Shown: piece after piece, positions 12,684 through 23,874 of the stretch
How the letters are laid out: each line of letters starts with the position of its first letter
Position numbering within the stretch: the first letter of the stretch is position 1
Assembly: GCF_907164915.1 (NCBI RefSeq)
Contig: NC_061866.1
Span: 29,653,905 to 29,717,904, forward strand
DNA from: Impatiens glandulifera
Lineage: Eukaryota; Streptophyta; Magnoliopsida; Ericales; Balsaminaceae
Length of the DNA stretch: 64,000 nt
Reading direction: 5' to 3'
Translations under genes and position numbers: made by a program
Notes under the pieces: generated by a model
Told to the model about the DNA's origin: nothing
Databases searched by the model: none
The model's input: the letters and a program-made list of their open reading frames with translations, nothing else

Positions 12684-13090
12684 TGTTACGGTCTCCAAAT
12701 TAATGCATCGGACTTAGAATAATTCCAGCACCCTTCATTGGACCTAGTGTGCACTTGGGCTACATTTCTGTTTTTTGTTTTAATATTCTATTTTATTTCC
12801 CTTTTCTTATATTTCTCAAACCGAATTCTGTTATGTTGTTACAAAAATAATTCTGAATATTGTGGGGCAAGACAACAACTATATAAGGCTTATCTTTCTT
12901 CCCCAAGGATCTATGAAAATGAATATTTGAATTCTCTTATGAAAGTTCTTCATCCCTATTTTATTTTAGGTTTAAACCTTCGTTTTGGACTGTTTGGTAT
13001 AAACCAACAATATTCTTTTCTCACATTGATTCTTCTTTTCCCCTAATCTTAAATTCTCCACTACAAAACCCTTCCGATGCCCTTTGTTTA
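12684..13090 (+). repeat. Gypsy 5' LTR, first part
   Basis: Starts TGTTACGGTCTCCAAAT and runs collinear with 38817 onward until the GTTTA at 13086-13090. There E3 is inserted. The LTR resumes at 22507. Confidence 0.9.
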
Positions 13091-13254
13091 TGTTGGGTCA
13101 AATTATTTTGACTAAATGTCAAAGTAGTTTGACTATTAGAATTTTGATGATGAATGGATATTAAACTTAATCTATGCGTCTAATTGTCTTTAGTGCAGGT
13201 GTATCGAAATCAGACTTTATTAGACGTGGTCTTAATGAGATTCATTAGACCGAT

Positions 13255-13800
13255 TTGGCATTAGATGCACGGAGTTAGACGTGCAGTCTAACTAGCGGAG
13301 TTAGACATGCAGTCCAACACACGGAGTTAGACGTGCAGTCTAATTAACGGAGTTAGACGTACAGTCCAACACACGGAGTTAGACGTGCAGTCTAACTATC
13401 GGAGTTAGACGTGCAGTCTAACACACGGAGTTAGACGTGCAGTCTAACTAGCGGAGTTAGACGTGCAGTCTAACACACGGAGTTAGACGTACAGTCTAAC
13501 ACACGGAGTTAGACGTGCAGTCTAACACATGGAGTTAGACGTGCAGTCTAACACACGGAGTTAGACGTGCAGTCTAACTAGTTGAATTAGACGTGGAGTC
13601 TAATGGAAAGAAAAAGTTAGACGTGTAGTCTAACTCCTTCAGATTAGTCTAAAGGGAACCGTAATTAGACGTGGAGTCTAATGGAATGTGAAAGTTAGAC
13701 GTGCAGTCTAACTAGTGAAAGTTAGACGTGCAGTCTAACTCCTTTAGATTAGTCTAAAGTGAATTGTAATTAGACGTGAAGTCTAATCCCATTAGAACAG
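13255..13800 (+). repeat. Palindrome array in E3 5' LTR
   Basis: About a dozen or more 26-nt units made of GTTAGACGTGCAGTCTAAC plus an ACACGGA or TAGCGGA spacer, followed by longer-spaced copies. It is the same 19-nt core as in E1 with a different spacer word, so core and spacer have evolved separately. Confidence 0.9.
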
Positions 13801-14185
13801 GTAGTCTAATGGATCCTGTTATTAGACGGGGATGTCTGATTTCATTAGACGGGGTTGTCTAATTGAAATACGTCTAATGCCATGCTTAAGCAGTTGCTTG
13901 AAGCTAGCACCCGCCTACCCACGTGCTCTAGCTGTACGCTACTCCTGCTCCACTTTCCAGTGAAGATTAGTACGACAGCCACCTGCAATCAATCAACCCA
14001 TGCCACGTAAGCGAATATCCTTCACACTACTTGTTTTGCAGGTACATCTCTGAAGAATATTCGGTGCACTACCAGTTGTGTACGGACACGATCCTTGTAC
14101 TCAGAGTCTGCTGTGTACTATGGAGGCGTTCCAATGGAAGCTCACCACGTGTCATTATGAAGATTCGACCGTTAGTTTCCGCTCC

Positions 14186-14195
14186 TTATTTAAAG
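14186..14195 (+). promoter_or_regulatory. Putative TATA box of the E3 LTR
   Basis: TTATTTAAAG in the unique part of the LTR, about 390 bp downstream of the palindrome array. Its counterpart in the 3' LTR is at about 21968. Assignment is by motif and position only. Confidence 0.45.
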
Positions 14196-14721
14196 AATCT
14201 CAAGGACAACGGACGAACTGCCAGACAATTTATTTGATCTATTGATACTCATATTATTCTATCTAAACTATGAGCTACTTTCTTTCTTTACTGTGTGTTA
14301 ATCAAGAGAGAGTTAGAATCAAAGCATCGTTTTGGCTGAGTGATATTCTTCATCATATTGTAAGTTGAACAGAGTCTGTTCTGTTCAATAGTGAGCTATT
14401 CATGCAAACTGTATTTGATTTAAAGCATATTATAATGAATCCTTCTGGTTGTTGGAAGAAGGGGTGACGTATGAGAGTTTGCTCCGAACATCCATAAACA
14501 AACTGCTGTGTTATTTCTTTCTGTCATCTTTTCATTCTTGGTTCCTAGCTTCAAACCTAAGTAAACATTTCCACGCTTGATTCTGTTTCAAGTGTTTACA
14601 AGGGTTTGCGTAGAATAGAAAGTGATTTAAATCCTTAACAGGATTTCTATCAAACCGTTTTTCCTAAGCCTTCATCAATAGCCTTACCCCCGCCTCTATT
14701 GATTAAGCCGATCCTATCAAT

Positions 14722-14733
14722 TGGTATTAGAGC
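14722..14733 (+). other. E3 primer-binding site
   Basis: TGGTATTAGAGC, two bases inside the LTR. It differs by one base from the usual initiator-tRNA-Met complement TGGTATCAGAGC. Confidence 0.8.
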
Positions 14734-14764
14734 TCAGTTTCTATTCTGAAACTTTTCCTAAAGA

Positions 14765-16552
14765 ATGTCTATCATAACCAAAGATGCTAGTGCAACTGCC
14801 ATTCTAACTTTCTCTCGAGAAAACTATATCGTATGGAAGAAGAATATTCATGCTCATCTCTCTTCTCTTCAGGACGACATGTGGAGTGTCATCACAGATG
14901 GTCCTATCAAGATCGACAAGGAGAAATTCGAATGGACTAGTGAAGAAAAGAGGAAGAACAACCTCAACAACATGGCTCTTGATGTGTAGTACAGATCTCT
15001 CGATGATAGCATGTTCAACTACATTATTGAGTGCGATACTGCTAAAGAGGTATGGGATAGACTCACCCAACTATGTGAGGGCAACGAGAAAACCAAGGAA
15101 AACAAGATCATGATTGCCACTCAACAGTTTGACAGTTTCAAGATGCGTCCTGGTGAAATAATGAACGAGTTCGACACCAGATTCAGCAAGATTGTCTTCT
15201 CCTTATCTATCCTTGGCAAGATCTATATCAACAGGGAGCTTGATATTAAGGTCATGCGTGCTCTTCCGAGGGAATGGGACATAAAGACGATGACTATGAG
15301 GGAATCCAAAGATCTAAACAAGATCTCTCTCTTCGACCTGTTTGCTGATCTCAAGGCCTATGAGTGTGAGATTAACTGTAGGATTGAAGAAGATCAATCC
15401 ACATCCATTATCATTTCCAAAGCGCTGGTGACTGCTGAAGAGCCACATGTAGCTACTGATGTGAAGATGGCGGCGCATCAACTGAGCAGCGATGCCATGT
15501 CTCTCTTTGTGAAGAAGTTTGGCGACTTCATGAAGAAGGGCAACCCTAACCCAAGCTCTTCAAATTCCAATGATAATAAGAAATAAAAGGTTAATGTTAA
15601 ATGTTATAACTGTGGTATTGCATGTCATTACCAATCAGAATGCAGAAAGCCTAAGCATGAAGATAATAACGATGATGAAAAGGAGCTGAATGCTCTTATG
15701 GCAGGAGATGAGAAGAACAAACAAAGCATCCTTGATTCTTACTTCTCATCTAGTGATAGTGATGACGAAGAAGTGGCTTGCTTCATGGCAAGAGAAAATG
15801 AAAAACAGACTCAGGAAACTGAGGTATTTGACTTCTCTTCTGAAAGATTTTCAAGGGAACAACTGGTAGATGCACTAAATGACATGTTCATAGAGTATAG
15901 AAAGCTAGCATAATCCCTAAATGAAACAAAATCATCACCTGAAGTATCTCAACCATTTTTACCTTAAACTCTTGAATCAAATATTTTTGAAAAGAAAGTT
16001 GCAGAGATCTCATCTGAGAATGAGATGCTCAAATAACAGATTCAAACTATTTCAGTTGAAAATAAGAGGTTAAACTATGTTGTCAGTGCATGAACAAGGT
16101 CTGGAGAAGCTGTCAAATATCAGATCAGCATGTTAAAACCTGCTGGATCTAGATCCAGTCTAGGATTTTATGGCAATGACTCAAACCTGTCGTGCAAAAA
16201 GTCAAACTCATCGAATGACAAGATTAAGACAATAAGTTAGTTGACTGATAGTGAATCTGATCCCATTCATGAAGAAGTAGCTTTTAAGAATGAAATAATT
16301 TATGTTCCGCCTACTATTAGTTGGCTGAAAAATAAGTTAGAAGCAACTAACAGGTCTGGCAACCTAAAACCTAACTCAAAGTCAAGGAGTTTTAAAAGAA
16401 ATTTTTCTTCAAAAGCTATGGGATCAGTGACTAGTAGAAAGTCGTATGCTAAGTCAAAATCATACGCATTAATCACAACGCAACATGGGAAATCCATTAG
16501 AATATGTTAGATATGGATTCCTAAGGGACTAATTGATCGAGGACCCAATTGA
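14765..16552 (+). pseudogene. E3 gag (one frame, several stops)
   Basis: 596 codons in a single frame from ATG 14765 to TGA 16550. Opens MSIITKDASATAILTF, then YIVWKKNIHAHL and DMWSVITDGPIKI (gag matrix/capsid-like UBN2 region), LPREWDIKTMTMRESK, and a zinc knuckle CYNCGIACHYQSEC near 15604, where a Gly of the usual CX2CX4HX4C spacing is Cys. The end IWIPKGLIDRGPN matches the last gag residues of E2. Internal stops occur at 14987, 15584, 15911, 15966, 16034, 16091, 16236 and 16508. Most sit where relatives have Trp or Gln, as expected from C-to-T or G-to-A changes. No frameshift is needed. Confidence 0.88.
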
Positions 16553-17400
16553 ATATGGGTACCAAATTTGTAAATAGTTTCTTATGTAGGTGATGCAGGA
16601 GGGCTTCAGGAAGGAAGCATGGAGAATACTCTTTTGAGTATACATTTCAGAAGATCAACAATGGCCGTTGCCATTCCAGAAGATTAAATGTTTTTCTATG
16701 TTTTTGTATTAAAATAATTTTGGTCCGAAGGACCTCAAAACATTTGGTTATTCATTTTGTACATGCACAGAATGAGAGGGAAAACATATTTTGGAACTAA
16801 AGATACACTCAGACGAATGACCTTAATCGGTCTAACAAACGAGATCGTTTGAAAAACATGTACTTAGACGTATTTTTGCTCACAATCTATACATCTAAGT
16901 CTATGTGTTGTGGTTTAAAACCTGCGCGGTTATACGTACAAGTCTAATAGACGTTAGACGTTTTTACGTCATGAGCAAGTGGATGCTCACGTCTAACCAA
17001 ACACACGTCTAATAAGTGGTGTTCATGCGTAATTAGACGTACACGTCTAATAGACATTAGACGTATATTTATGACACATGATTAGACGCTTGCGTCTAAC
17101 AGATCCATGTGTCTAATAGACGTTTAGTTTTATAGATGTGTGTAGTAAGGAAAACGTCTAACTACGTGCTCATTAGACTGATCAAGGACAGCCGTCCCAC
17201 GTGAGGAGATATCTGATTTTCCCGCTCAAACATTAAAATAGTCATCTCCTAATAACATGAAGACACATGTCTTTCAAGTTAAGAGAGAATGACTAATATA
17301 CCCTCAATATAATGATGACTCTTTGGAAAAGACGTCTAATATTAATTAAAGGGCTACACCCCTAGGAAAAACGACAGTTATCCTATGTGACTTTTGGTAG
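16553..17400 (+). promoter_or_regulatory. E3 spacer with TTAGACGT motif cluster
   Basis: No gene. Pol should start here but is absent. From about 16800 to 17180 there are many GTCTAA/TTAGACGT half sites and short palindromes built on the LTR array word, as at 4640-4960 of E1. The cluster ends about 220 bp before the TATA box at 17401. A promoter role for the extra gene is inference. Confidence 0.55.
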
Positions 17401-17410
17401 TCTATATAAG
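17401..17410 (+). promoter_or_regulatory. TATA box before the E3 extra gene
   Basis: TCTATATAAG lies about 125 bp upstream of ATG 17532. It is followed by a pyrimidine-rich leader ending GATTTTCTCTCTC. Placement matches the TATA boxes before the three E2 extra genes. Confidence 0.6.
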
Positions 17411-17531
17411 GACAATTGTGCATGAGATTGAAAACTTTTCTCACTCAAGATTTCTAAGAACCCTAGATTTCTTTGATTTTCTCTCTCAATAAACCTCGTT
17501 TTTTGTTTGTCTGTTCGTATTCTTATGAAAA

Positions 17532-20500
17532 ATGGGAAACAAGAGAATCACACTCGGTCATTGTACTTTGCAGGTGAATTTTCCTTCCGTTTACACGTTC
17601 AATTAGCAGGAGGTGGTCGAAATGTTCAGATCTCTCGAGTATTCCGGTCTGGGAAAGTATTTGGGAGGACCTTTCATCTTCCACGAGAAGGAAGTGAGGG
17701 AATTCTTCAAGTCTGCAACAATGGTGGGTGATATCATTATAGCAACTGTAAATGGAACTGAAATTTGTTTCGACGAGACGGTATATGCGGAGTTATTTAA
17801 ACTTCCATCAGAAGGGCATACGTTCAACCGACATCTGTCAGCGGCGGTGACGGAGGAAATGAAGACGGTCTTTTCTGCCGACGGATCGGCGATTCGACTT
17901 AATGGGAGCATGAAGACTCTTAAACCACAGTTCATTCTGTTGAATGATGTGGTGGCGAAAGCGCTTCAAGGGAAGGCTGGGTCATTCAATCTCTACAGTC
18001 AAGATCGGTTGTACGATATGTCTTCCATCTCGAAGGGGATTCAGGTTAACTAGGCCGTAATGTTGTTCCAAAACCTCTGCTTTTCAATTAACTAGGAAAA
18101 CAAGGAGAGCATTAACTTTGCTGCTCAGATTAGTAGATTGTTGGAGCACTTGGGGGTTTCAATGGAGGATTCCAAACCAATCAACTCGATCAGGGTGTAC
18201 ACTGTCTTTATAGTCGCAAACACCCTAGTCAGAATGAAGAATAACAAAGAGTCTCTTTCCGGAGCCTCGAGTCAACAAACAACAGGAAGGTCTGTTACCC
18301 GATCTAAACATCCAGCGGCTTCTGTCCTGTCTACAGGAGTCAAACGAACCAAGACTGTGAATGAGTCTGAGGCTATCTCTACCAGCCTTTAGAGCTCATC
18401 GAAGAAGGATTCTGGAACTGTTGACTCCAGAATTAGCCAAGGTCCAGTCGAACTTGCCACCACTCCTCTGTCTCCCCTGTCTCCGGCTGCCAATCAGTTG
18501 CAGAGATCTTCAAGGTCATCTGTTTCAAAAGGTGAAAAGTCAAAGGCGCTCCGTGTGTCTAAATCGATGAAGGCTTCATCAAAGGTAACATCTCCTCCAA
18601 CTCTGGCCGAAGTGCCTAAATTTAATGCTCCAGAAATGGAACAAGAAAAACATGATTATATTCTTGTTGAGGAATCTGCTGCAGGACCTTCTGTTGAGTC
18701 AGCTGGTCCAAATATTGAGAATTTTGACAGGGTTGTGTCTCTTGTTCGCCAATTTGATCCAGTAGCCGCTGGTGCTACAGAGTTCGTTCAACCAAAACAA
18801 GGTGCAGTTCTTACCCTTATTGTTGATGGTATTGCTGAAAAGGCTACCTCTATTTCTATTTGAGATCCATCTACCTCAAATCCTATTTCAAAAGATTCCA
18901 TGGTAACCGGGAAGATCACTCGAGACGAACTCCCTCCTGGACTCTTCAAGAAACCACAATCTGCTCATGAATTGATGCGCTCCACAAGAAAATCATGTGG
19001 AATTGTATTTGGAGAACCGAGACCCTTTCCAAAATCTGTTGAGGTTATTAGAAAAGGAAAGGATGTTGTAACTGACAAAAATGAAGATGTTTCTGAGGCA
19101 ACATGCATTGTTGACCTCATGATGAATCAAGCCAAAGCTATAGCTGCTGAAAAGATAGAAATTTTTGACTCTTGGATCCAGAACAGATTGTCAATCCAGT
19201 ATGATGAGGTCATCACAGGTTTAGGAATAAGTAGTCAATGGCATAAGCTTGTATCCAATGAAAAGAAAGTCCTCAAATGGGCCAAAACTTCAAAGATTTC
19301 TTAAGCTCTTAAGAGAAAAGATCTTGTAAAAGCAAGTATGAGAGGAAGAGCTCTCTTTCCTATTCTTCAAGCCAGAAAAGCAAATTTCAATCCTATTGAG
19401 AGAGGTGCTGAAGCGGAAGTGAAGGCTTTAAAAAGATTGGACGAGATCATGGCCGACTATCTTTCTGTAGTCACTCTGTATGTTGATGGAGCTAACTGCT
19501 CAGGAGATATCCCTTTTGGTAGTTTCTCCGTTAAAGACGAACCAATAGATATCTCTGTTGATCCTGCTGATACAGATGAGCAAGCTGCTGCTCTTCTGAT
19601 AGAACATGGAAGTCTCTCTGCAGAAGAAAGACGTCTACTGGCTCAACCTGTTATCGAGCAATATGAGGAACCTATTCAAGAGAATCCATCCATGGAAGAA
19701 GAAGAAGTTATTCAAGAGCCTTAATAAGCTCTTGAAGAAGATGTTGTTGAAGAGCCGGTTCAAGCTCTTGTAACACAAGAAAAAGAAGTTGTTGAAGAGC
19801 CGGTTCAAGCTCTTGTAACACAAGAAGAAGAAATTTGTGAGGAGCACGTTCAAACTCCTAACATCAATGAAGAAGAGGTGGTGAAATCTCCTACTGTCAG
19901 AACAGAGGGGTCTCAAGAAAAAGAGGCAGAAGTTAGTCAGCCTAAGGTTATCAAATCTGAGGGGGAACCCTCAAAAGACAAAGATGCCGAAGAGAGTTGC
20001 TCATCTGAAGGGGAACAAGACCAAAATACTAGAACAGTCAAGCCTCTACTATTTCCCAATATCAATGCTGCAAATGTTTTTGAGAACATTCTTAATCCTC
20101 TTCACAATTTAGGGAACTTGCTCGAAAGGATTAATAGGGCAGAGAAGGAGTTGGAAGAAGAAGATCAAAATAAATCTGATGGTGGATCAGAGGAGAATGA
20201 ACCTGAGCAGTCCATACAAGTTCATACCAACTTTAGTCCAATTCAGACCATGGCAGCAGATTCACAAGATAATTCGTCTAATGAAGGATCTTCAGCTAAC
20301 GGAACAAAGCTCATAAAGTCGATGTTAACCTTGTTAACAACGCTTCAGAAGAATGTGGCAGTTATGCAATCCAATATGACGAAAATTATGAAAGCTCAGA
20401 AGGAAGACAAGAAGAAATTTGCCGATCTGGTTAAAACCCATAATGAGTTGGAGCTAACACTAAAGAAAAACACTTACGAGGTTGAAGTCTTCAATACAAA

Positions 20501-21065
20501 ATTTGGAAGATTTGAAAAGAAACTCTTCAGTCGACAATCGGAAATGATGAGCCTTGAAAGACAAATCAATCTTGATAATCAAAGAGAGGTTATGGAAGTA
20601 ATGGAATTGATTCAGAATTAGCTGGTTGAAATTCAAGGCAGAATGAGAAGATCGGATGCTGAAAGACTAGAGTATGCTGACTCTATCGCAAGGAAATTTC
20701 AAGCTGAAGAGAATGCGAAAGCTGGTGCTAAGAAAGAACAGAATCGTATTACTCAAGGTGAGCCTAGTAGAGACAAAAGAGGTGACGGTGTAACAACTGA
20801 CACTAGATCTAAGCGAAGGCTATCTGATGATGATAACCCAAGGCCAACTAAAAGAGGCGGAGGTCGAAGCGGTGGTGATCGTGGAGGTCGAAGTAGTGGT
20901 AGTGATCACGGAGGCTGAAGCAGTGGAAACACTCGTGGTGGCCAAAGTGTCGGAAATGGTCGTGGTGGTTGCCTTCTTCCTCCTTTTCGCAATCTGTTAA
21001 CCGGTCAAGAGATGACAAGTGAAGAGATGAGCTATGAAGGAACTCGTTTCCCGATCGATCCTTGA
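17532..21065 (+). pseudogene. E3 extra gene: 1,177-codon acidic/coiled-coil/RGG protein
   Basis: One frame from ATG 17532 (MGNKRITLGHCTLQVNF) to TGA 21063. It is interrupted only by stops (17604, 18051, 18093, 18390, 18861, 19302, 19722 and 19725, 20619, 20916). Layout: N-terminal domain to about residue 200, with MFRSLEYSGLGKYLGGPFIF, HEKEVREFF and FKLPSEG; a Ser/Thr/Lys-rich linker; a helical segment (MNQAKAIAAEKIEIFDSWI); an acidic repeat EEPVQALVTQE at about 19750-19830; a predicted coiled coil around 20320-20620 (MTKIMKAQKEDKKKF); and a C-terminal basic, Gly/Arg-rich tail (GGGRSGGDRGGRSSG near 20855), RGG-like. The stop at 18051 replaces the Trp of the INW motif kept in E1 and E2. No signal peptide or membrane span is visible, so an envelope role is unlikely. 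The RGG tail suggests nucleic-acid binding (inference). Function unknown. Confidence 0.8.
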
Positions 21066-21253
21066 GTGAAAAGGGAAGAACAATAATCTCCTTTCTTCTA
21101 CTTCGTTAACTCTTGAACTCTGTTTCTTTAACTATGTTTTTGAATATTGGTTTTGAAAAGTGGTTGTGTAAGATGGATGAACTAGTTTTACTCTGCATTT
21201 TATATGATGAATGCTTAACTTGTTATCTATGCAAAAGTTTCAATCTCATCATC

Positions 21254-21266
21254 AAAAAAGGGGAAA
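21254..21266 (+). other. E3 polypurine tract
   Basis: AAAAAAGGGGAAA directly before the 3' LTR TGTTGGGTCA. Confidence 0.85.
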
Positions 21267-21267
21267 T

Positions 21268-22501
21268 TGTTGGGTCAAATTATTTTGACTAAATGTCAAA
21301 GTAGTTTGACTATTTGGAATTTATGTAGTCTAACACACGGAGTTAGACGTGTAGTCTAATTAGTTGAATTAGACGTGGAGTCTAATGGAAAGAGAAAGTT
21401 AGACGTGCAGTCTAACTCCTTTAGACTAGTCTGAAGGGAACCGTAATTAGACGTGGAGTCTAATGGAATGTGAAAGTTAGACGTGCAGTCTAACTAGTGA
21501 AAGTTAGACGTGCAGTCTAACTCCTTTAGATTAGTCTGAAGTGAATTTTAATTAGACATGAAGTCTAATCCCATTAGACCAGGTGGTCTAATGGATCCTG
21601 TTATTAGACGGGGATGTCTGATTTCATTAGACGAAGTTGTCTAATTGAAATACGTCTAATGCCATGCTTAAGCAGTTACTTGAAGCTAGCACCCGCCTAC
21701 CCACGTGCTCTAGCTGTACGCTACTCCTTCTCCACTTTCCAGTGAAGATTAGTACGACAGTTAGCTATAACCAATCAACCAATGCCACATAAGCGAATAT
21801 CCTTCACACTACTTGTTTTGTAGGTACATTTCTGAAGAATATTTGGCACAGTACTAGTTGTGTACGGCCACGATCCTTGTACTCAGAGTTTGCTGTGTAC
21901 TATGGAGGCGTTCCAATGGAAGCTCGCCACATGTCATTATGAAGATTCGACCGTTAGTTCCTGCTCCTTATTTAAAGAATCTCAAGGACAACGGACGAAC
22001 TGCCAGACAATTTATTCGATATATTGATACTCAGATTATTCTATCTAAACTGTGAGCTTCTTTCTTGCTTTATTGTGTGTTAATCAAGAGAGAGTTCAAA
22101 TCAAAGCATCGTTTTGGCTGAGTGATATTCTTCATCATATTGTAAGTTGAACAGAGTCTGTTCTGTTCAATAGTGAGCTATTCGTGCAAACTGTATTTGA
22201 TTCAAAACATATTATAGTGAATCCTTCCGGTGGTTGGAAGAAGGGGTGACGTAGGAGAGTTTGCTCTGAACATCCATAAACAAACTGCTGTGTTGTTTCT
22301 TTCTGTCATCTTTTCATTCTTGGTTCCCAGCTTCAAACCTAAGTAAACATTTCCGCGCTTGATTCTGTTTCAAGTGTTTACAAGGGTTTGCGTAGAATTA
22401 AATGTGATTTAAATCCTTAACATGATTTCTATCAAACCGTTTTTCCTAAGCCTTCATCAATAGCCTTACCCCCGCCTTTAGTGATTAAGCCGATCCTATC
22501 A
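21268..22501 (+). repeat. E3 3' LTR
   Basis: 1,234 bp. Compared with the 5' LTR, most of the 26-nt array units and an adjacent U3 segment are missing. The sequence passes from TTTGACTATTTGGAATTTAT directly into the last array units at about 21327. The rest is collinear and very similar. Confidence 0.92.
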
Positions 22502-22506
22502 GTTTA

Positions 22507-22593
22507 TATATTTCCCACCCGGTCCTAGAGATCAAGAACTCGATTCTTGAAATCAAGAACCCATATACTCTAAGTTACAAATAAGGCGTAACA
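22507..22593 (+). repeat. Gypsy 5' LTR, second part
   Basis: Continues TATATTTCCCACCCGG after E3 and its GTTTA duplicate. It is collinear with 39210-39293 of the 3' LTR and ends GGCGTAACA. Confidence 0.9.
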
Positions 22594-22596
22594 TCT

Positions 22597-22608
22597 TGGT
22601 ATCAGAGC
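22597..22608 (+). other. Gypsy primer-binding site
   Basis: TGGTATCAGAGC, three bases after the LTR end; complement of the initiator tRNA-Met 3' end. Confidence 0.85.
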
Positions 22609-22649
22609 AAGACGATTCTCAAATGAGAGAAACCCGATAGCAAACAAAG

Positions 22650-23615
22650 ATGGATGCTCTTAAGACCCTACTCGAAGGCTTGTCCCAACAAACGGCTGCT
22701 ATGCAAGCTTCAATGGACAGAAGGTTCAATGTCACTGAAGAAAGTTTGGCAGCCATTGAAAAAGGTTTGTCTAATAATGGCCAAGATCCCCGCACCTGAC
22801 CCTATGTTAATTCTTCTTGCTACGGTCCTCCTACGAACAGACCCTTCCAATATGGGAAACACTACGTTCCTCCAAAGGTTGATCTTCCTGAATTTGATGG
22901 GACTAATTTGGAGCGTTGGCTCATATTTTATGAGCAATTCTTTAGGTTGGACAAGATGAATGATGCCACGAAATTGGAGAATGCTTGCACTCACTTTTCA
23001 AAAGAAGTAAGAATGTGGTATGGGCCGTATTTGTAGAACGACAACCTTAGAGAAGCCTTGTCATGGGATGTATTCAAGAGAGATCTCTTGCTGCGATTCG
23101 GTCCTTCCATACACGACACCCCCATGAGACAATGGATGAACTTGAAGCAGGTCAGCACTGCCCAAGAAGCAACATACGCGTCCCTAATGAGAAGCAAGCC
23201 CTTGTATAGCGCTGAACCGCCGCTGCTGCCCAAGCCGTTCAATGTTAACACGGCTTGGACAAGCAGCAAATCCAAATTATTCATGGACTCGGTTAATCAT
23301 CAAGAAATTCAAGAACCCACTCAAGAACCAGTATTTAATGATCCACCTTTGCTGCTTGAGACATGGGATGAACCAACAATTTCTTTGCACACATTCACGG
23401 TCTTGTAGGGTATTCCTCGGTCGTAGGTCAACATAATACAAGGCAACCAGCTGGAAAAGACCTTGGAAAAATGTAGTGTTGCTGCCACGGTACAAACAAA
23501 GAGTAAGCACGAAAGCCAAATTCTTTCACTGTTTTTGGAAGACACTCCTGAAAATTTCCAACACATAATCGAAGGCTTCAATCAGCTATTCCAATAACCC
23601 AACAACCGACCACCA
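22650..23615 (+). pseudogene. Gypsy gag remnant fused to a pol scrap
   Basis: From ATG 22650: MDALKTLLEGLSQQTAAMQ, a stop at about 22797, then VDLPEFDGTNLERWLIF, a stop near 23034, and WDVFKRDLLLRFGPS. This is the retrotransposon gag domain of plant Ty3/gypsy elements. After ISLHTFTVL the text resembles sequence just before gypsy reverse transcriptase (DTPENFQHIIEGFNQLFQ). Protease and the centre of gag-pol are therefore deleted. Confidence 0.8.
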
Positions 23616-23874
23616 GCCAGGAAAATAATTAGAAGCCATGGCTACTTTATTGCCCATGTGGTGCTGGGTTGGAAAAAGGACTGGGCTTGAATATTTGATG
23701 ACACTCTAGAGTATAATCGGAAGAAGAATGGGTGCTTGGCTGCTCATGCGGTGCTGGGCTTAAAGAAAGACTGGTTCTAGATTTTTTATAACACCATAGT
23801 GTATAAGAGGAGCTGAAAGACATTATTTTCATATCTGCACTAGATCCCGGCCAAATCCACTATTGAAAGGATGT
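23616..23874 (+). other. Gypsy internal remnant, left of E2
   Basis: Includes an imperfect direct repeat: ATGTGGTGCTGGGTTGGAAAA (from about 23656) and ATGCGGTGCTGGGCTTAAAGA (from about 23746), roughly 90 bp apart. No usable frame. Its continuation after E2 is 38636-38816. Confidence 0.5.

Larger units (their letters stand above)
13091..14719 (+). repeat. E3 5' LTR
   Basis: 1,629 bp. U3 carries the palindrome array (about 13255-13800). A likely TATA box, TTATTTAAAG, lies at 14186-14195. The end ATCA is followed by the primer-binding site. It is about 395 bp longer than the 3' LTR. Confidence 0.92.
13091..22501 (+). mobile_element. E3: pol-less copia element with gag and giant extra gene
   Basis: LTRs at 13091-14719 and 21268-22501 start TGTTGGGTCAAATT and end CCGATCCTATCA. 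The 5-bp target duplication GTTTA is exact (13086-13090 and 22502-22506). The interior holds a primer-binding site, a complete-length gag frame (14765-16552) and then, with no protease, integrase, RT or RNase H, a 1,177-codon extra gene (17532-21065) and a polypurine tract. The LTR family is that of E1. Elements with gag but no pol are known as non-autonomous types. Here the retained cargo is the extra gene. Confidence 0.92.

Noticed and set aside
17532..21065. Retroviral-type envelope gene
   Set aside because: Position suits an env-like gene, but there is no signal peptide, membrane span or coat-like Cys pattern; the tail is RGG-rich.
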